Shown here: positions 53,273 through 63,531 of the stretch, piece after piece | Numbering within the stretch: position 1 is the first letter of the stretch | Layout of the letters: each line of letters starts with the position of its first letter | Assembly: GCA_964468435.1 (NCBI GenBank) | Contig: CAYXVE010000005.1 | Coordinates: 62,001 to 126,000 of the forward strand | From: JBCCTX01 sp964468435 | Lineage (GTDB): Bacteria > Bacteroidota > Bacteroidia > J057 | Reading direction: 5' to 3' | DNA: 64,000 nt | The notes under the pieces: model-generated | Database searches by the model: none | What the model saw: only the letters and a program-made list of their open reading frames with translations | Told to the model about the DNA's origin: nothing | Made by a program: the position numbers and the translations under genes

Positions 53273-54541
53273 ATGATCGTAGAAGTTAAAGTTCCCAGCC
53301 CCGGAGAATCCATTACCGAAGTAGAAATAGAAACCTGGTTGGTCGAAAGCGGCACCCATGTAGAAATGGACGCTGAAATTGCAGAGATCAACTCGGATAA
53401 AGCTACACTTACCGTTAACGCTGAGTCTGCCGGCACCATTGAAATTCTTGCAAACGAAGGAGATGTAGTTGAGGTGGGTCAGATTATTGCAAAGATCGAC
53501 ACAGAAGGAGAAGGATCAGCACCAGCTCCTGAACCGAAAGAAGAAGAAAAAGAAGCTGCTACAGCTGATAGTACACTTGCTCCAGCTAATGGAGATCAAA
53601 GTGAAAGCTATGCTAAAGGTGTTGCATCTGTCTCAGCTGAAAAAATGATGAAAGAGAAAGGGATTGATCCCAATCGGGTTTCAGGAACTGGTAGAGGAGG
53701 AAGAGTCACAAAAACCGATGTAGTCAATTACAAACCTGCGAGGCAAGAGCCAACACCTCAGAAAGCAGCTCCCAAAGAGCAACAACAACCCAAAGAATCC
53801 CGTCCAATCCCTGAAATGCCTATGGTGAGTAATGGACATGAGCGGGCGGAAAGTAGAGAAAAGATGAGCACCCTAAGACGTAAAATTGCACAGCGTCTGG
53901 TGTTCGTCAAAAATGAAACTGCTATGCTTACCACCTTCAATGAGGTGGACATGAAAGCAATCATGGACATGAGAAAGCAGTATAAAGAGAAGTTTAAAGA
54001 AACCCATGGTGTGGGACTAGGCTTTATGTCTTTTTTTACTAAGGCATGTAGTATGGCATTGATGGAATTCAAGGCTGTAAATGCCCGTATTGAGGATCAG
54101 GAGATTGTTTACAACAACTTTGTGGATATGAGCATTGCCGTAAGTACTGATCGCGGATTGGTCGTACCCGTTATCCGGGATGCTCATATGATGAGCTTTA
54201 ATGAAATTGAGCAGGCAGTTTTGCACTACGCACTCAAAGCCAAAGACAACAAAATCTCTATCGAGGATATGACAGGTGGGACATTTACCATTACTAATGG
54301 CGGGATCTTTGGTTCTATGCTTTCTACTCCGATTATCAATCCCCCGCAGTCGGCTATCCTGGGTATGCATAATATCGTACAAAGACCTGTCGCAATCAAC
54401 GGTGCCGTAGAAATACGTCCAATCATGTATGTAGCACTTTCTTACGATCACCGCATCATCGATGGAAAAGAGGCCGTAAGCTTCCTGGTGAGCGTGAAAG
54501 AACGCTTGGAAGACCCTTCCAGAATCTTGCTCAATATCTAA
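53273..54541 (+). CDS. sucB: 2-oxoglutarate dehydrogenase E2 (dihydrolipoamide succinyltransferase)
   Basis: A 422-residue protein: lipoyl domain 1-75 with lipoyl Lys43 in INSDKATLTV, an Ala/Pro/Glu linker, a peripheral-subunit-binding domain at about 115-150 (DPNRVSGTGRGGRVTKTDV), and the catalytic domain 190-422 with active-site SYDHRIIDGKEAV (His and Asp near residue 390). It transfers succinyl groups to CoA in the TCA cycle. sucA, often the neighbour, is not in the window, so it is a single gene here. Confidence 0.95.
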   Translation: MIVEVKVPSPGESITEVEIETWLVESGTHVEMDAEIAEINSDKATLTVNAESAGTIEILANEGDVVEVGQIIAKIDTEGEGSAPAPEPKEEEKEAATADSTLAPANGDQSESYAKGVASVSAEKMMKEKGIDPNRVSGTGRGGRVTKTDVVNYKPARQEPTPQKAAPKEQQQPKESRPIPEMPMVSNGHERAESREKMSTLRRKIAQRLVFVKNETAMLTTFNEVDMKAIMDMRKQYKEKFKETHGVGLGFMSFFTKACSMALMEFKAVNARIEDQEIVYNNFVDMSIAVSTDRGLVVPVIRDAHMMSFNEIEQAVLHYALKAKDNKISIEDMTGGTFTITNGGIFGSMLSTPIINPPQSAILGMHNIVQRPVAINGAVEIRPIMYVALSYDHRIIDGKEAVSFLVSVKERLEDPSRILLNI

Positions 54542-54637
54542 AAAATGGAATATTCGATGATTACATAATTTAGGATTTACATATATTGAAAGGGAATAAT
54601 TAAACGCTAAGCCAAAAATCCCGACAGAAACTATATG

Positions 54638-54669
54638 AAGAGGAAGTCAGCTTTTCAAGACTTCCTCTT
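54638..54669. terminator. Hairpin of the GGAAGTC family after sucB
   Basis: A perfect 11-bp stem AAGAGGAAGTC / GACTTCCTCTT with a 10-base loop (AGCTTTTCAA), about 100 bases past sucB. It is the best example of the family in the window. Confidence 0.6.
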
Positions 54670-54781
54670 ACTCCTATCATAAACCAATCTTACATTTCTT
54701 CCAACCATTCATGCTTTTTATCGAATCGTTTTCTGGTAGCTTTTGCTATATTACTCAAAAAAGAGTTAACCCTCGTTTTGT

Positions 54782-55699
54782 ATGGATTCCCAGCTCACAG
54801 AACCTTTAACCATAGAACATACCCAATGTCCCGTATGCAGTAGCCAAAGTATACAGTTTGTATTTGCTGCCAGGGATTATACTGTTTCTCAGGAACATTT
54901 TCAGATCTGGCAATGCAATGACTGTAATCTGAGGTTTACCCAGCATGTTCCCGCAGAGTCCGAGATTGGTAAATACTATCAGTCAGAAGACTATATTTCC
55001 CACTCCAATACTCAGAGAGGAATCATCAATTTCCTATATCAGAAAGTCCGCAATATCACAATCAAACGCAAAGCTGACCTCGTCAAGGATGTCGTTTCCA
55101 AAGATAGGGGGACTATTCTGGATATAGGCTGTGGCACCGGTGAATTTCTCAATAAAATGAATCAGCTCGAATGGGAAGTACTAGGACTTGAACCCGAAGC
55201 TAGTGCTCGAGAGTTTGCCAAAGACAATTATAATCTATTAGTAGAACCTCCAGAGCGTCTCTTCGATATCTCCAAGGGTTACTTCGATGTGATCACGATG
55301 TGGCACGTACTAGAGCATGTTCACGAGCTTCATGCCGTTTTGGATGTTATTCCCAATATTCTGAAAGAAAAAGGTAAGCTGATCATAGCTGTACCCAACT
55401 ATCAATCCAGGGATGCCTCTATCTATCAGAATCAGTGGGCTGCTTATGATGTTCCCAGGCACCTGTATCACTTTAGCCCACAGTCTATGGAAATTCTTCT
55501 CAATAAGCATGGTTGTGAGCTACTGGATATGCTTCCTATGCCATTTGATGCATTTTATGTCAGCCTGCTAAGCGAAAAATATACACATGGGAAACCTAAG
55601 CTTTTCAAGGGATTCTGGCAGGGATTTCGCTCCTGGCTCAATTCCCGTGGCCGGGTGGAACAATGTAGTTCCGTGATGTATATCAGCGAAGCCAGGTAA
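54782..55699 (+). CDS. Class I SAM methyltransferase with N-terminal zinc ribbon
   Basis: A 305-residue protein. CPVCSSQ and CNDCN (residues about 15-45) form a zinc ribbon. The Rossmann domain has ILDIGCGTGEFL at about 117-128 (SAM binding) and MWHVLEHVHE. This architecture (Methyltransf_23 type) is usual for sugar or small-molecule methylation in surface-glycan clusters. The substrate is unknown. It converges on the BNR gene with only 4 bases between stops. Confidence 0.88.
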   Translation: MDSQLTEPLTIEHTQCPVCSSQSIQFVFAARDYTVSQEHFQIWQCNDCNLRFTQHVPAESEIGKYYQSEDYISHSNTQRGIINFLYQKVRNITIKRKADLVKDVVSKDRGTILDIGCGTGEFLNKMNQLEWEVLGLEPEASAREFAKDNYNLLVEPPERLFDISKGYFDVITMWHVLEHVHELHAVLDVIPNILKEKGKLIIAVPNYQSRDASIYQNQWAAYDVPRHLYHFSPQSMEILLNKHGCELLDMLPMPFDAFYVSLLSEKYTHGKPKLFKGFWQGFRSWLNSRGRVEQCSSVMYISEAR

Positions 55700-55703
55700 T
55701 GGA

Positions 55704-58700
55704 TTATCTATCAAATGGTATAAAACGTGGGACACCCTCCTGTTCCAGCCGCTCTTCAAAAGCTTTGATATCTTTTTTCATGATATCATTCAGCTGATTG
55801 AGGTATATATTAAGTACTTGAGATAAGTCCTTATAGCGTTCGTAACAGCCATCCGTAGGCCTGGCATCCTGGGCATTGACAGTTGAATACAGATATGCGA
55901 TCTGGTCATCCAACATTGGAGGATAATTGATCGGGTCCTGTCCGCTTTCACTTTGGGTCTGGATGAGTTCTTCCTCCAGTGCTGTAAGGCGATCTTCTAT
56001 GATCTGCGCCTGATTTTCCAGTGCTTCAGAAAATCCAGCCTTTGCAGCGCGTCGTGCCTGTAACTGTATCTGTTCGCGCATGGCGCGAAGTTTTCGAATA
56101 GCATCATGACATGTTGTAAGTAGTTCCCTGACCTGCACGGTCAACTCATACTGATCCTGAAGTCCTTCATCGCTGATATGATCCCAGCGGGGATCTTTTT
56201 CTACCCGAAAGGATTGCCCGGCTTCTCCCTGATCTGTGATCAGCCTAACCCGGTAGGTTCCAGGAGGTGCAACTGTACCACCAGTACTTGCTAGTGAAAA
56301 CTGCGCACTGGAGATCACATTTGGCCCGGGATAGGTATGATCCCAGACCAGTTTATTCATTCCCCCACCAGCTTTGAGCGCATACTCACCTTCATCCTTG
56401 TCTGGTTCTGCCTTGTATATACGTACGACCTGACCTGTTTCATCCAGGATATGAACCTCTACCTTAGCGGTATCTACTATTGAAGCATCCAGTTCAAAAT
56501 AGATGATAGCTCCCCTGGGAGTAGACTCAGGTACCTGACTACCTCGAAATCCACGCATCTGTGTGCGATAGGAGACACGAGGTTCGTACAGTTTGTAAGC
56601 TGGCTGCTTGTTGTCCGTATCTACTTGATGTAGTGGGCTGAGATCATCCATGATCCAGAATGAGCGCCCCTGGGTGGCCACTACCAGATCTTTCTGGTAT
56701 ACCATTAGGTCAGTGATGGGCGTTACAGGTAAATTTTGCTGAAAAGACTGCCAGTTTTTGCCATCGTTGAAAGAGATATACATACCAAACTCTGTTCCCG
56801 CATACAGCAAGCCCTCCCGATCAGGGTCTTCACGTACAACCCTTACAAAGTGATGAGCGGGTATACCGTTATTCCCGTCTGTCAGGAGTTTCCAGGATTT
56901 GCCATAATTTTCTGTTTTGAAGATATAGGGCGCAAAATCGCTTTCGCGATATTTGTATACTGCCATATAGGCTCTTGCAGGGTTATGCAAAGATAGATCG
57001 ATGGTATTGACAGTTCCCTCTTCTGGCATATTTCCGGGGGTTATTTCCTTCCATTCCTTACCTCCATTCATGGAGATATGTACCCTGCCATCGTCGGTTC
57101 CAGCCCATAGCACCCCTGCTTCATGAGGGGACTCTTCAAAGGCAAAAATAGTCGTATACAATTCTACACCAGTATGGTCGTGCTGGACTGGGCCACCAGG
57201 GATGTCGTGATAAGCATCTTTATTGGTTGTAAGGTCTGGGCTAATGATCTCCCAGGTTTGGCCTTCATCGGTAGACTTATGTATGTATTGCGAACAATGA
57301 TACAGTATATCAGGATCATGTGGAGAAAGACGTATTGGTGCATTCCACTGGAAGCGATATTTGATATCCCGGGGTGCGACACCATCATGCATCTGCGGAT
57401 ATGCAACCACGTTGCGTGTATGTCCTTTATCCCTGACCATGCGGTCGATACGACCGATATAATTACCCGCATATACGAGATTAACATCTCTGGGATCTAC
57501 TGCGATATGTCCACTCTCACCGCCAGCTACTGAGTACCAGTGTTGTTTAGGTGTGATGTCTGCATCCATGCTACTAGGGACAGAAATGGTGGAGTTATCT
57601 TGCTGAGCTCCATAGACGCGATATGGGAACTGCGTGTCTACACTAACACGATATAGTTCAGCTGTAGGCTGATTATACTGGGTAGACCAGGTTCTCCCCC
57701 CGTTGAAAGATACATTGGCACCGCCATCATTACTCTCAATCATAATATCGGTATGATGTGGATTGATCCAGAGACAGTGGTTATCTCCATGAGGCGTAGA
57801 TATCCTGTTGAAGTTTTTTCCTCCATCTACAGACTTGTACATCCCCGTATTGAGTACATATACAGTATGTTCGTCCTTGGGATCAGCAAATACACGGGAA
57901 TAATACCATGCCCTTTGGCGCAACTTATGATCACGGTTGATCCTGGCCCAGGTTTCGCCACCATCATCTGATCGATAGAGCCCCCCTTGGGTTTCATCCT
58001 TGGCTTCCCGGATCACCCATATCCGGTCTGGATTGGCTGGGGATACGGCTATACCTACCCGGCCTGCGATTCCCTCTGGTAATCCCCCCCTCAATTTTTT
58101 CCAACTATCTCCTCCATCAATACTCTTGTATACTCCTCCTTCCTCAGCACCGTCTATTAAAGTCCAGGGTTTGCGTTCTGCCCTCCAAAAACCTGCATAA
58201 AGAATCCTGGAATTGGAGGGATCCATCACCATGTCTATTGTACCCGTGCTATCACTCACATAGCAAACACGTTCCCAGCTCTCACCTCCATCTTTACTTC
58301 GAAACACTCCACGTTCAGGATTTGGGCCAAAGATGTTACCTAGTACAGCCGCATATACCAGATCAGGATTTTGAGGATGTATTGCTATTTTTCCTATTTG
58401 TCCTCCATCTTTCAGACCTATGTGTTTCCATGTCTTTCCACCATCCATAGATTTATACATTCCATCGCCTGGAGAGATATTACCTCTGGGACTAGCAGAG
58501 CCTGTCCCTACATATATGATATGCGGATCGGAGGGGGCAACTTCTATTGATCCGATGGAACCAACTTTCAGATATCCATCTGTAATATTATCCCAGGTAT
58601 TTCCACCATCATCTGTCCGCCAAACTCCACCGCCAGTAGAACCCATGAAGAAGGTATATGGCTGATCCGGGATCCCTGTCACAGCAGTAACCCGCCCGCC

Positions 58701-58856
58701 GCGAAACGGGCCAATAGACCTGTACGCCATAGCCTGGTACCGAGTAGGGGAAATAACTTCATTATTAAGGTTGTCTTTTGAAGGTTGAGCGAAAATAAAG
58801 AGGGGAAGGCTGGTGATGAGAAATAGTAAGCGAGATAAACGCGAATAAGTTTTCAT
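55704..58856 (-). CDS. Secreted BNR/sortilin-like beta-propeller protein
   Basis: A 1050-residue protein with signal peptide (ending IFAQ). From about residue 45 to 740 there are many BNR/Asp-box repeats (GVWRTDDGGNTWDNI, MYKSMDGGKTWKH, GVFRSKDGGESWERV, GLYRSDDGGETWARI), so two beta-propellers of the VPS10/sortilin type are expected. A beta-sandwich (about 780-890) and a helical coil (about 900-1030) complete it. Such proteins are often labelled glycosyl hydrolase, but no catalytic site is evident. It has no T9SS sorting domain. Confidence 0.85.
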   Translation of the reverse strand: MKTYSRLSRLLFLITSLPLFIFAQPSKDNLNNEVISPTRYQAMAYRSIGPFRGGRVTAVTGIPDQPYTFFMGSTGGGVWRTDDGGNTWDNITDGYLKVGSIGSIEVAPSDPHIIYVGTGSASPRGNISPGDGMYKSMDGGKTWKHIGLKDGGQIGKIAIHPQNPDLVYAAVLGNIFGPNPERGVFRSKDGGESWERVCYVSDSTGTIDMVMDPSNSRILYAGFWRAERKPWTLIDGAEEGGVYKSIDGGDSWKKLRGGLPEGIAGRVGIAVSPANPDRIWVIREAKDETQGGLYRSDDGGETWARINRDHKLRQRAWYYSRVFADPKDEHTVYVLNTGMYKSVDGGKNFNRISTPHGDNHCLWINPHHTDIMIESNDGGANVSFNGGRTWSTQYNQPTAELYRVSVDTQFPYRVYGAQQDNSTISVPSSMDADITPKQHWYSVAGGESGHIAVDPRDVNLVYAGNYIGRIDRMVRDKGHTRNVVAYPQMHDGVAPRDIKYRFQWNAPIRLSPHDPDILYHCSQYIHKSTDEGQTWEIISPDLTTNKDAYHDIPGGPVQHDHTGVELYTTIFAFEESPHEAGVLWAGTDDGRVHISMNGGKEWKEITPGNMPEEGTVNTIDLSLHNPARAYMAVYKYRESDFAPYIFKTENYGKSWKLLTDGNNGIPAHHFVRVVREDPDREGLLYAGTEFGMYISFNDGKNWQSFQQNLPVTPITDLMVYQKDLVVATQGRSFWIMDDLSPLHQVDTDNKQPAYKLYEPRVSYRTQMRGFRGSQVPESTPRGAIIYFELDASIVDTAKVEVHILDETGQVVRIYKAEPDKDEGEYALKAGGGMNKLVWDHTYPGPNVISSAQFSLASTGGTVAPPGTYRVRLITDQGEAGQSFRVEKDPRWDHISDEGLQDQYELTVQVRELLTTCHDAIRKLRAMREQIQLQARRAAKAGFSEALENQAQIIEDRLTALEEELIQTQSESGQDPINYPPMLDDQIAYLYSTVNAQDARPTDGCYERYKDLSQVLNIYLNQLNDIMKKDIKAFEERLEQEGVPRFIPFDR

Positions 58857-59009
58857 TTACAAAGAGTCTAATTTGAGTCTTTCTTCAACATACGGTCATA
58901 CAAGGTAATGTATTTGCGAGAAAATGCTAATAAAAAGTGTACAGTGAGCGTCTCAAAAGCCAACTTCCACTGCGTACTTTCTGTTGCCATGAAAATATTT
59001 CGCTGCTTT

Positions 59010-59969
59010 TTATCGCTTTACGACGATTTTACGGGTACTGACTCCATCGTCTGTATGTATTCGTACGAAATAGAGTCCCGGATTGAGGTCTCTGACATCA
59101 AAAATATGCTGGATGCTGGTATTTCCAGCTGGATATTGTGCCTGCAAAACGGGTTGTCCAATAAGATTGAGTACCCGAATGGAAATATCCTGAGGTTGAT
59201 TTAGTTCGAAATCGATATTGATCTGCTGGTTAGCAGGATTGGGATAGGTCTCAAATCTAGCAAGGCCCAGAACAGGTTCGACAGATACAGATTGTGTATA
59301 CCGAATATACAAGGCGGGGCGCACATTTTCATCTGTCGCTTCGCGTGAATCAAAACGGCGAGCCGTCTGCGTGTCGTTCTCATCCCCCAGAATGAGCCAA
59401 CCAAAATTGGTTGTGGTATCATCTAGCCACCCCTGGACGTCTGCGACCATTTCCGGGCTACTCCAGGTGGCGAAGACATTCCTTACCGCAGGAACATCAA
59501 AAGTAGCACTTGCAGATTCCACAAAGTCTCCACCTTCTTCAGCCCACAAGCTATCGGGAAAAATACGATGTATCCAGGTAGCATCCCCAGCCAGTACTTC
59601 AGTACCTAATCCACCAGGTTGACCTGCATCTGAAGCTCCTTCGCCCCATGCAGCTAGCACACGATATAGCGAAAATTCATGAGAAGCGGATATATTAGGC
59701 GCGAGAGAAACATGCAGGGTCAGTGATACGCTATCGATGAGACTCCCGGCAGGAATACTTGAAGCAATATCAAAGCTGATCAAAGCGCGGCGGGATTCCC
59801 CTAGCCTGGTAACACCTGCAAAAATATGTTCACCTGAGCCATTACTGATAATACCTTCTGATGAAAAATATAGTGTATTATCCAGCGATGAAGTGATGAC
59901 AACCTCATTCTGACTGAATATAAATTGTGATGCAAAGAGTAAAAAAATATTAAGTAATATTTTTTTCAT
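59010..59969 (-). CDS. DNRLRE-domain protein with T9SS sorting domain
   Basis: A 319-residue protein with signal peptide (ending FIFSQ). Residues about 25-225 are a DNRLRE beta-sandwich (SSLDNTLYFSSEG near the start, RRALISFDIASSIPAGSLIDS), found in secreted and adhesive proteins. The C-terminus (about 235-319) is a type A T9SS domain with FETYPNPANQQINIDF and the ending GLYFVRIHTDDGVSTRKIVV. Expected on the cell surface or released. Single gene. Confidence 0.9.
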   Translation of the reverse strand: MKKILLNIFLLFASQFIFSQNEVVITSSLDNTLYFSSEGIISNGSGEHIFAGVTRLGESRRALISFDIASSIPAGSLIDSVSLTLHVSLAPNISASHEFSLYRVLAAWGEGASDAGQPGGLGTEVLAGDATWIHRIFPDSLWAEEGGDFVESASATFDVPAVRNVFATWSSPEMVADVQGWLDDTTTNFGWLILGDENDTQTARRFDSREATDENVRPALYIRYTQSVSVEPVLGLARFETYPNPANQQINIDFELNQPQDISIRVLNLIGQPVLQAQYPAGNTSIQHIFDVRDLNPGLYFVRIHTDDGVSTRKIVVKR

Positions 59970-60149
59970 GATTTAATATATTACAACCGCAAAAAACCTC
60001 GTTTTATACTAATAAATAAAAACATTTTTCCCACTATCATAACACAATAATAACGAAAACGGTCATATGGGTTTGTCAGATATTTACCATACTGTAGATG
60101 CTAAATGGGTACAGCTAAACATGAAAAAAAGGCTCCAGCCTGAAGGATT

Positions 60150-60751
60150 ATGGATATTTTTTTTCATACCCTTCTGGAAAATCCACAAGATTACCAGCAA
60201 AATAACCTTTTTCCCCACGAGTATATGACTGTTGACAAGTTCCGAAGGTTTATTTCTTACTTTAGAGATAACGGCTTCCGATTCATTTCCCCTACCCAAT
60301 TAAAGGATATTTCCAGTCAGCGCGAAACTTATGCTATGATCACTTTCGATGATGGATATTACAACAACCATCTGTGTCTACCTGTACTTGAAGTATCTCA
60401 ACACTACCGTATCTTTCATATGATGCGCTCAGCTATGAGGTTCAAACCACACAAAACTATCTCAATCAGCTCACTGGCATCCTGCCACATGTCATTGCTT
60501 ATCCCAATGGTGACTTTTCTGAAAAAGTAATACCTTTTCTTTCCAATCAGCTTATCCAGTTTGGCCTTACTGTTGTAGCTGGCATCAATTCATTGACAAG
60601 TCTCAACAATCCTACACAAGCACTACAACTTCAGAGATTTCAGCCCAATGGTTTGCGGGACATAGAGAAACAGTGTATTCAGATGCATGGATATAATCAT
60701 AGTTTGAAGAGGTGGTTGAGCAGTAACAAATTAATGGAAAGTAGATGGTAG
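60150..60751 (+). pseudogene. Broken polysaccharide deacetylase gene
   Basis: The first frame (from 60150) encodes FFHTLLENPQDYQQ, a MTVDKFRRFISYFRDNGFRF segment and AMITFDDGYYNNHLCLPVLE, the start of a NodB domain. It then runs into non-family sequence and stops at 60530. A second frame (from about 60420) gives QNYLNQLTGILPHVIAYPNG, VIPFLSNQL and further residues to a TAG at 60749-60751, the end of the same domain. The middle of the domain, with the metal-binding HxxxH, is missing. A deletion with frameshift therefore inactivated it. Confidence 0.75.
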
Positions 60752-60853
60752 GATCAGATTTTTTCAGAAAGAAGATTAAATTCACTGTTTCTACTATCTA
60801 CGTCTCTGGACTTTAAATGAAATGTTATCAAAAACTTCCTCTCAAATATAAGT

Positions 60854-62254
60854 TTGACCGTCATGCTCAATGCCCTTGTAAAACCCGCGTGGATCTTTAC
60901 AGAGTTTTGGGTACACAACCAGATCGGTCATGAGTCCTGGGGGCAGTACACGGCAATACTATCCTTTTCCTTCTTATTTATTACCCTTTCCGACCTAGGT
61001 ATCAATCAATATACCACACAGAAATTAGCCAGTGCACCAGGAATGCTACAACAGTATTTTCCCAGTCTCATTACCACCAAAGTGATACTAAGCCTGCTCT
61101 ATCCCATATTAATGATGGGGCTGGGATGGATTTGGGGGTATAGGGGAAACGAGATTTACCTGCTGGGCTTACTGGCACTTATTTTCAGCGGAACACAGCT
61201 CAAGCAGTTTTTCCGGTCGAATTTTCAGGCTATGCAGCGCTTTCGCATTGATGCCTATGCCTCTGTTTTTGAAAGGGCAGTGTTGCTGATCTTGACTTGG
61301 GCATTGATCTTTACCTATATCGATATAGAGCGATTTATATACGCGAGATTACTGGCTGTAACCTTATCTATTCTAAGCTTTGCCTGGATCTTGTTTAGAG
61401 CTTACGGCAACATGGGAATGCACCTGGAGATGCCGAAAGTCAGGGCTTTCCTAAGAACCAGTATCTCCTTTGCGCTAATCACAGTCTTGAATTCGTTTCT
61501 GGATAAAGTCGACCAGGTTATGCTGGAACGGATGGCAGGTGAGCATGAAACAAGCCTTTACGCTGCTGCTTATCGCTGGATGGATGCCATCGGTATGTAT
61601 CTGATCATTACCCTGACCATCTTTTTTGCGCGTTTTGCCAGATATATCCAGGACGAAGCGGAACAAACCCAGCTCTTGAAAGATGCTCAATCTATTACAG
61701 CGATTCCCATCGTATTCATTTGCGCCTTTGTGGCATTTTATGGAGAATCGTTTATCAGCCTACTGTTTACCAACAGCAATGCAGAAGAAGTTGGAGTCAT
61801 GACACGTGCCCTGAAAATCCTTTTTATTGGAATATTACTGAATGGATTACTTCAGACCTACAGTGTCTTATTGAGTGCTACTGGATATATATACTTTATC
61901 AACCGGATCACTATCATTGCCATTATCCTAAATATTGTGCTGAATGTATTCCTGATTCCCAAGCTGGGAGCTATTGGCGCTGCATGGTCCACCGTTGCTG
62001 CATTGAGCTGGCTGGGAATCACCAATATATTATTTGTGCACTACAAGCTAGATGTAAAAGTGCCATGGGACATACTATTCAAGCTCATGATTGTTGGAGG
62101 AATCATATCTTTTATCATTTACTTTCTTACTCTATCAACGATATCATGGTGGGTAGCTGGTCTGCTCAGTGGGATTATTTTCCTCTTGATCTGTGCATGG
62201 GCCGGTATAATTCCTGAAGCATATCTTACTTTTTTGAAAAGGTTCAGAAAATAA
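60854..62254 (+). CDS. Wzx-like polysaccharide flippase
   Basis: About 466 residues with some 12-14 membrane segments, of the PST/MATE-like flippase type (SDLGINQYTTQKLA, LDKVDQVMLERMAGEHETSLYAAAYRW). It would flip lipid-linked sugar units for surface polysaccharide. The start is uncertain: TTG 60854 or ATG 60863. In-frame, family-like codons (IKNFLSNIS) continue upstream to about 60824, with an ATG at 60822 one frame off. A one-base loss in the A-run near 60831 would explain this. Followed by a glycosyltransferase 30 bases on. Confidence 0.88.
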   Translation: MTVMLNALVKPAWIFTEFWVHNQIGHESWGQYTAILSFSFLFITLSDLGINQYTTQKLASAPGMLQQYFPSLITTKVILSLLYPILMMGLGWIWGYRGNEIYLLGLLALIFSGTQLKQFFRSNFQAMQRFRIDAYASVFERAVLLILTWALIFTYIDIERFIYARLLAVTLSILSFAWILFRAYGNMGMHLEMPKVRAFLRTSISFALITVLNSFLDKVDQVMLERMAGEHETSLYAAAYRWMDAIGMYLIITLTIFFARFARYIQDEAEQTQLLKDAQSITAIPIVFICAFVAFYGESFISLLFTNSNAEEVGVMTRALKILFIGILLNGLLQTYSVLLSATGYIYFINRITIIAIILNIVLNVFLIPKLGAIGAAWSTVAALSWLGITNILFVHYKLDVKVPWDILFKLMIVGGIISFIIYFLTLSTISWWVAGLLSGIIFLLICAWAGIIPEAYLTFLKRFRK

Positions 62255-62284
62255 TTACTACCTATCTGCTACCTTTAATATCAG

Positions 62285-63406
62285 ATGACTCAGCAACCAC
62301 ATATCTGCCATATATCAATTCTGAACCCAGTCACACATCCACGTATATACGCAAAACTGGGATGCTCACAGATAGACCTTGGTTACCGGGTCTCGATCAT
62401 TGGCCGTGAAGACAAAAAGCAGGAAACCAAGAATATAGAACTTTATACAAACCCTTGTATGCACCGGTTGAGCTGGAAGAGATTTCTGATAGCACCTTTT
62501 CAGGTATTGCGCTATACCCACAGGATCCGTGCAGATATCTACTGGATACACACGCCGGAGTTATTCTGGCTGGGATGGTATTGGAAAATGAAGGGAAAAA
62601 GAGTGGTCTATGATGTGCATGAAGATTATTACAAAACGATATCCTATGCCAAACATTACCCTTTATGGATCAGAAAACCCCTGGCTTATTTCTGGAGAAA
62701 GCTGGAAAAGTGGTGGGTAAAACACCTGGATGCAGTTGTCTATGCAGAGGAATCTTATGATGATATGCTTAATGCCGGGGAGAAGAAAAAAGTTCTTTTA
62801 AGAAATAAGTTTTCTAAACAACATGTATCGGTTCATTCAACTATATCAGTTCCTACAAAACCCTACATACTATACTCAGGTACGATTGCTTCTGAATGGG
62901 GAATCTGGAGGACGCTGGCATTTTGGGAAAAAATATATCCGATCACACAATGGGAGCTTGTAGTCGCCGGATTTACTTTCAGCCAAAACCTGATAACAGA
63001 AATAGTTGATTATATTGAAGTAAATGGATTGAGCAATCAATTCACCCTACATGGTGGAACACAAATGGTACCCTATCCGGATATTGTTGAGCTGATTCGC
63101 CATTGCAAAGCAGGAATGGCCTTGTATGAGGTCAACCCAGTAATTGAAGGGAAAATACCTACTAAATTCTATGAATATATGGCTTTTGATAAGCCCTTGC
63201 TGTTTACAGCTGATCCTTTTTGGAAAGCTTTTGATGAAAAATATCACTTGGGAGTGGCTTTCGATGAAAATAAAGAACTAGAAAAAGTTCAGAAAGAGCT
63301 GGAAAAATGGTCTTACAAACATGAACATGATGATTATTCCTGGGAAAGTGAGCGGCAGGCAATGAGGGAGCTACTAGACTGCAGACTGTCGATCAGGGAC
63401 AACTGA
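62285..63406 (+). CDS. GT-B glycosyltransferase (GT4-like)
   Basis: A 373-residue protein. N-terminal half: HICHISILNPVTHPRIYAKL, YWIHTPELFWLGWYW, VVYDVHEDYYKTI. C-terminal half: PYILYSGTIASEWG, GIWRTLAFWEKI, and KAGMALYEVNPVIEGKIPTKFYEYMA with the Glu of the GT4-type ExxxxxxKxxE region. It adds a sugar from an NDP donor during surface glycan synthesis. Adjacent to the flippase. Confidence 0.87.
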   Translation: MTQQPHICHISILNPVTHPRIYAKLGCSQIDLGYRVSIIGREDKKQETKNIELYTNPCMHRLSWKRFLIAPFQVLRYTHRIRADIYWIHTPELFWLGWYWKMKGKRVVYDVHEDYYKTISYAKHYPLWIRKPLAYFWRKLEKWWVKHLDAVVYAEESYDDMLNAGEKKKVLLRNKFSKQHVSVHSTISVPTKPYILYSGTIASEWGIWRTLAFWEKIYPITQWELVVAGFTFSQNLITEIVDYIEVNGLSNQFTLHGGTQMVPYPDIVELIRHCKAGMALYEVNPVIEGKIPTKFYEYMAFDKPLLFTADPFWKAFDEKYHLGVAFDENKELEKVQKELEKWSYKHEHDDYSWESERQAMRELLDCRLSIRDN

Positions 63407-63531
63407 TTACAGGGGAGGACTACCCCAATTTGTTATCAGTATGTTTTAACTTCTCTTTCACTTACGTAATAAATCATCATTCATTTTACAAAATTCACGT
63501 AAAGCATGTATCTTGAAAAAAAGGTTCTAAC

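Noticed and set aside
55704..58856. Calling the BNR protein a glycosyl hydrolase
   Set aside because: Asp-box repeats alone give a propeller; no sialidase catalytic Arg triad or Tyr/Glu pair could be placed.
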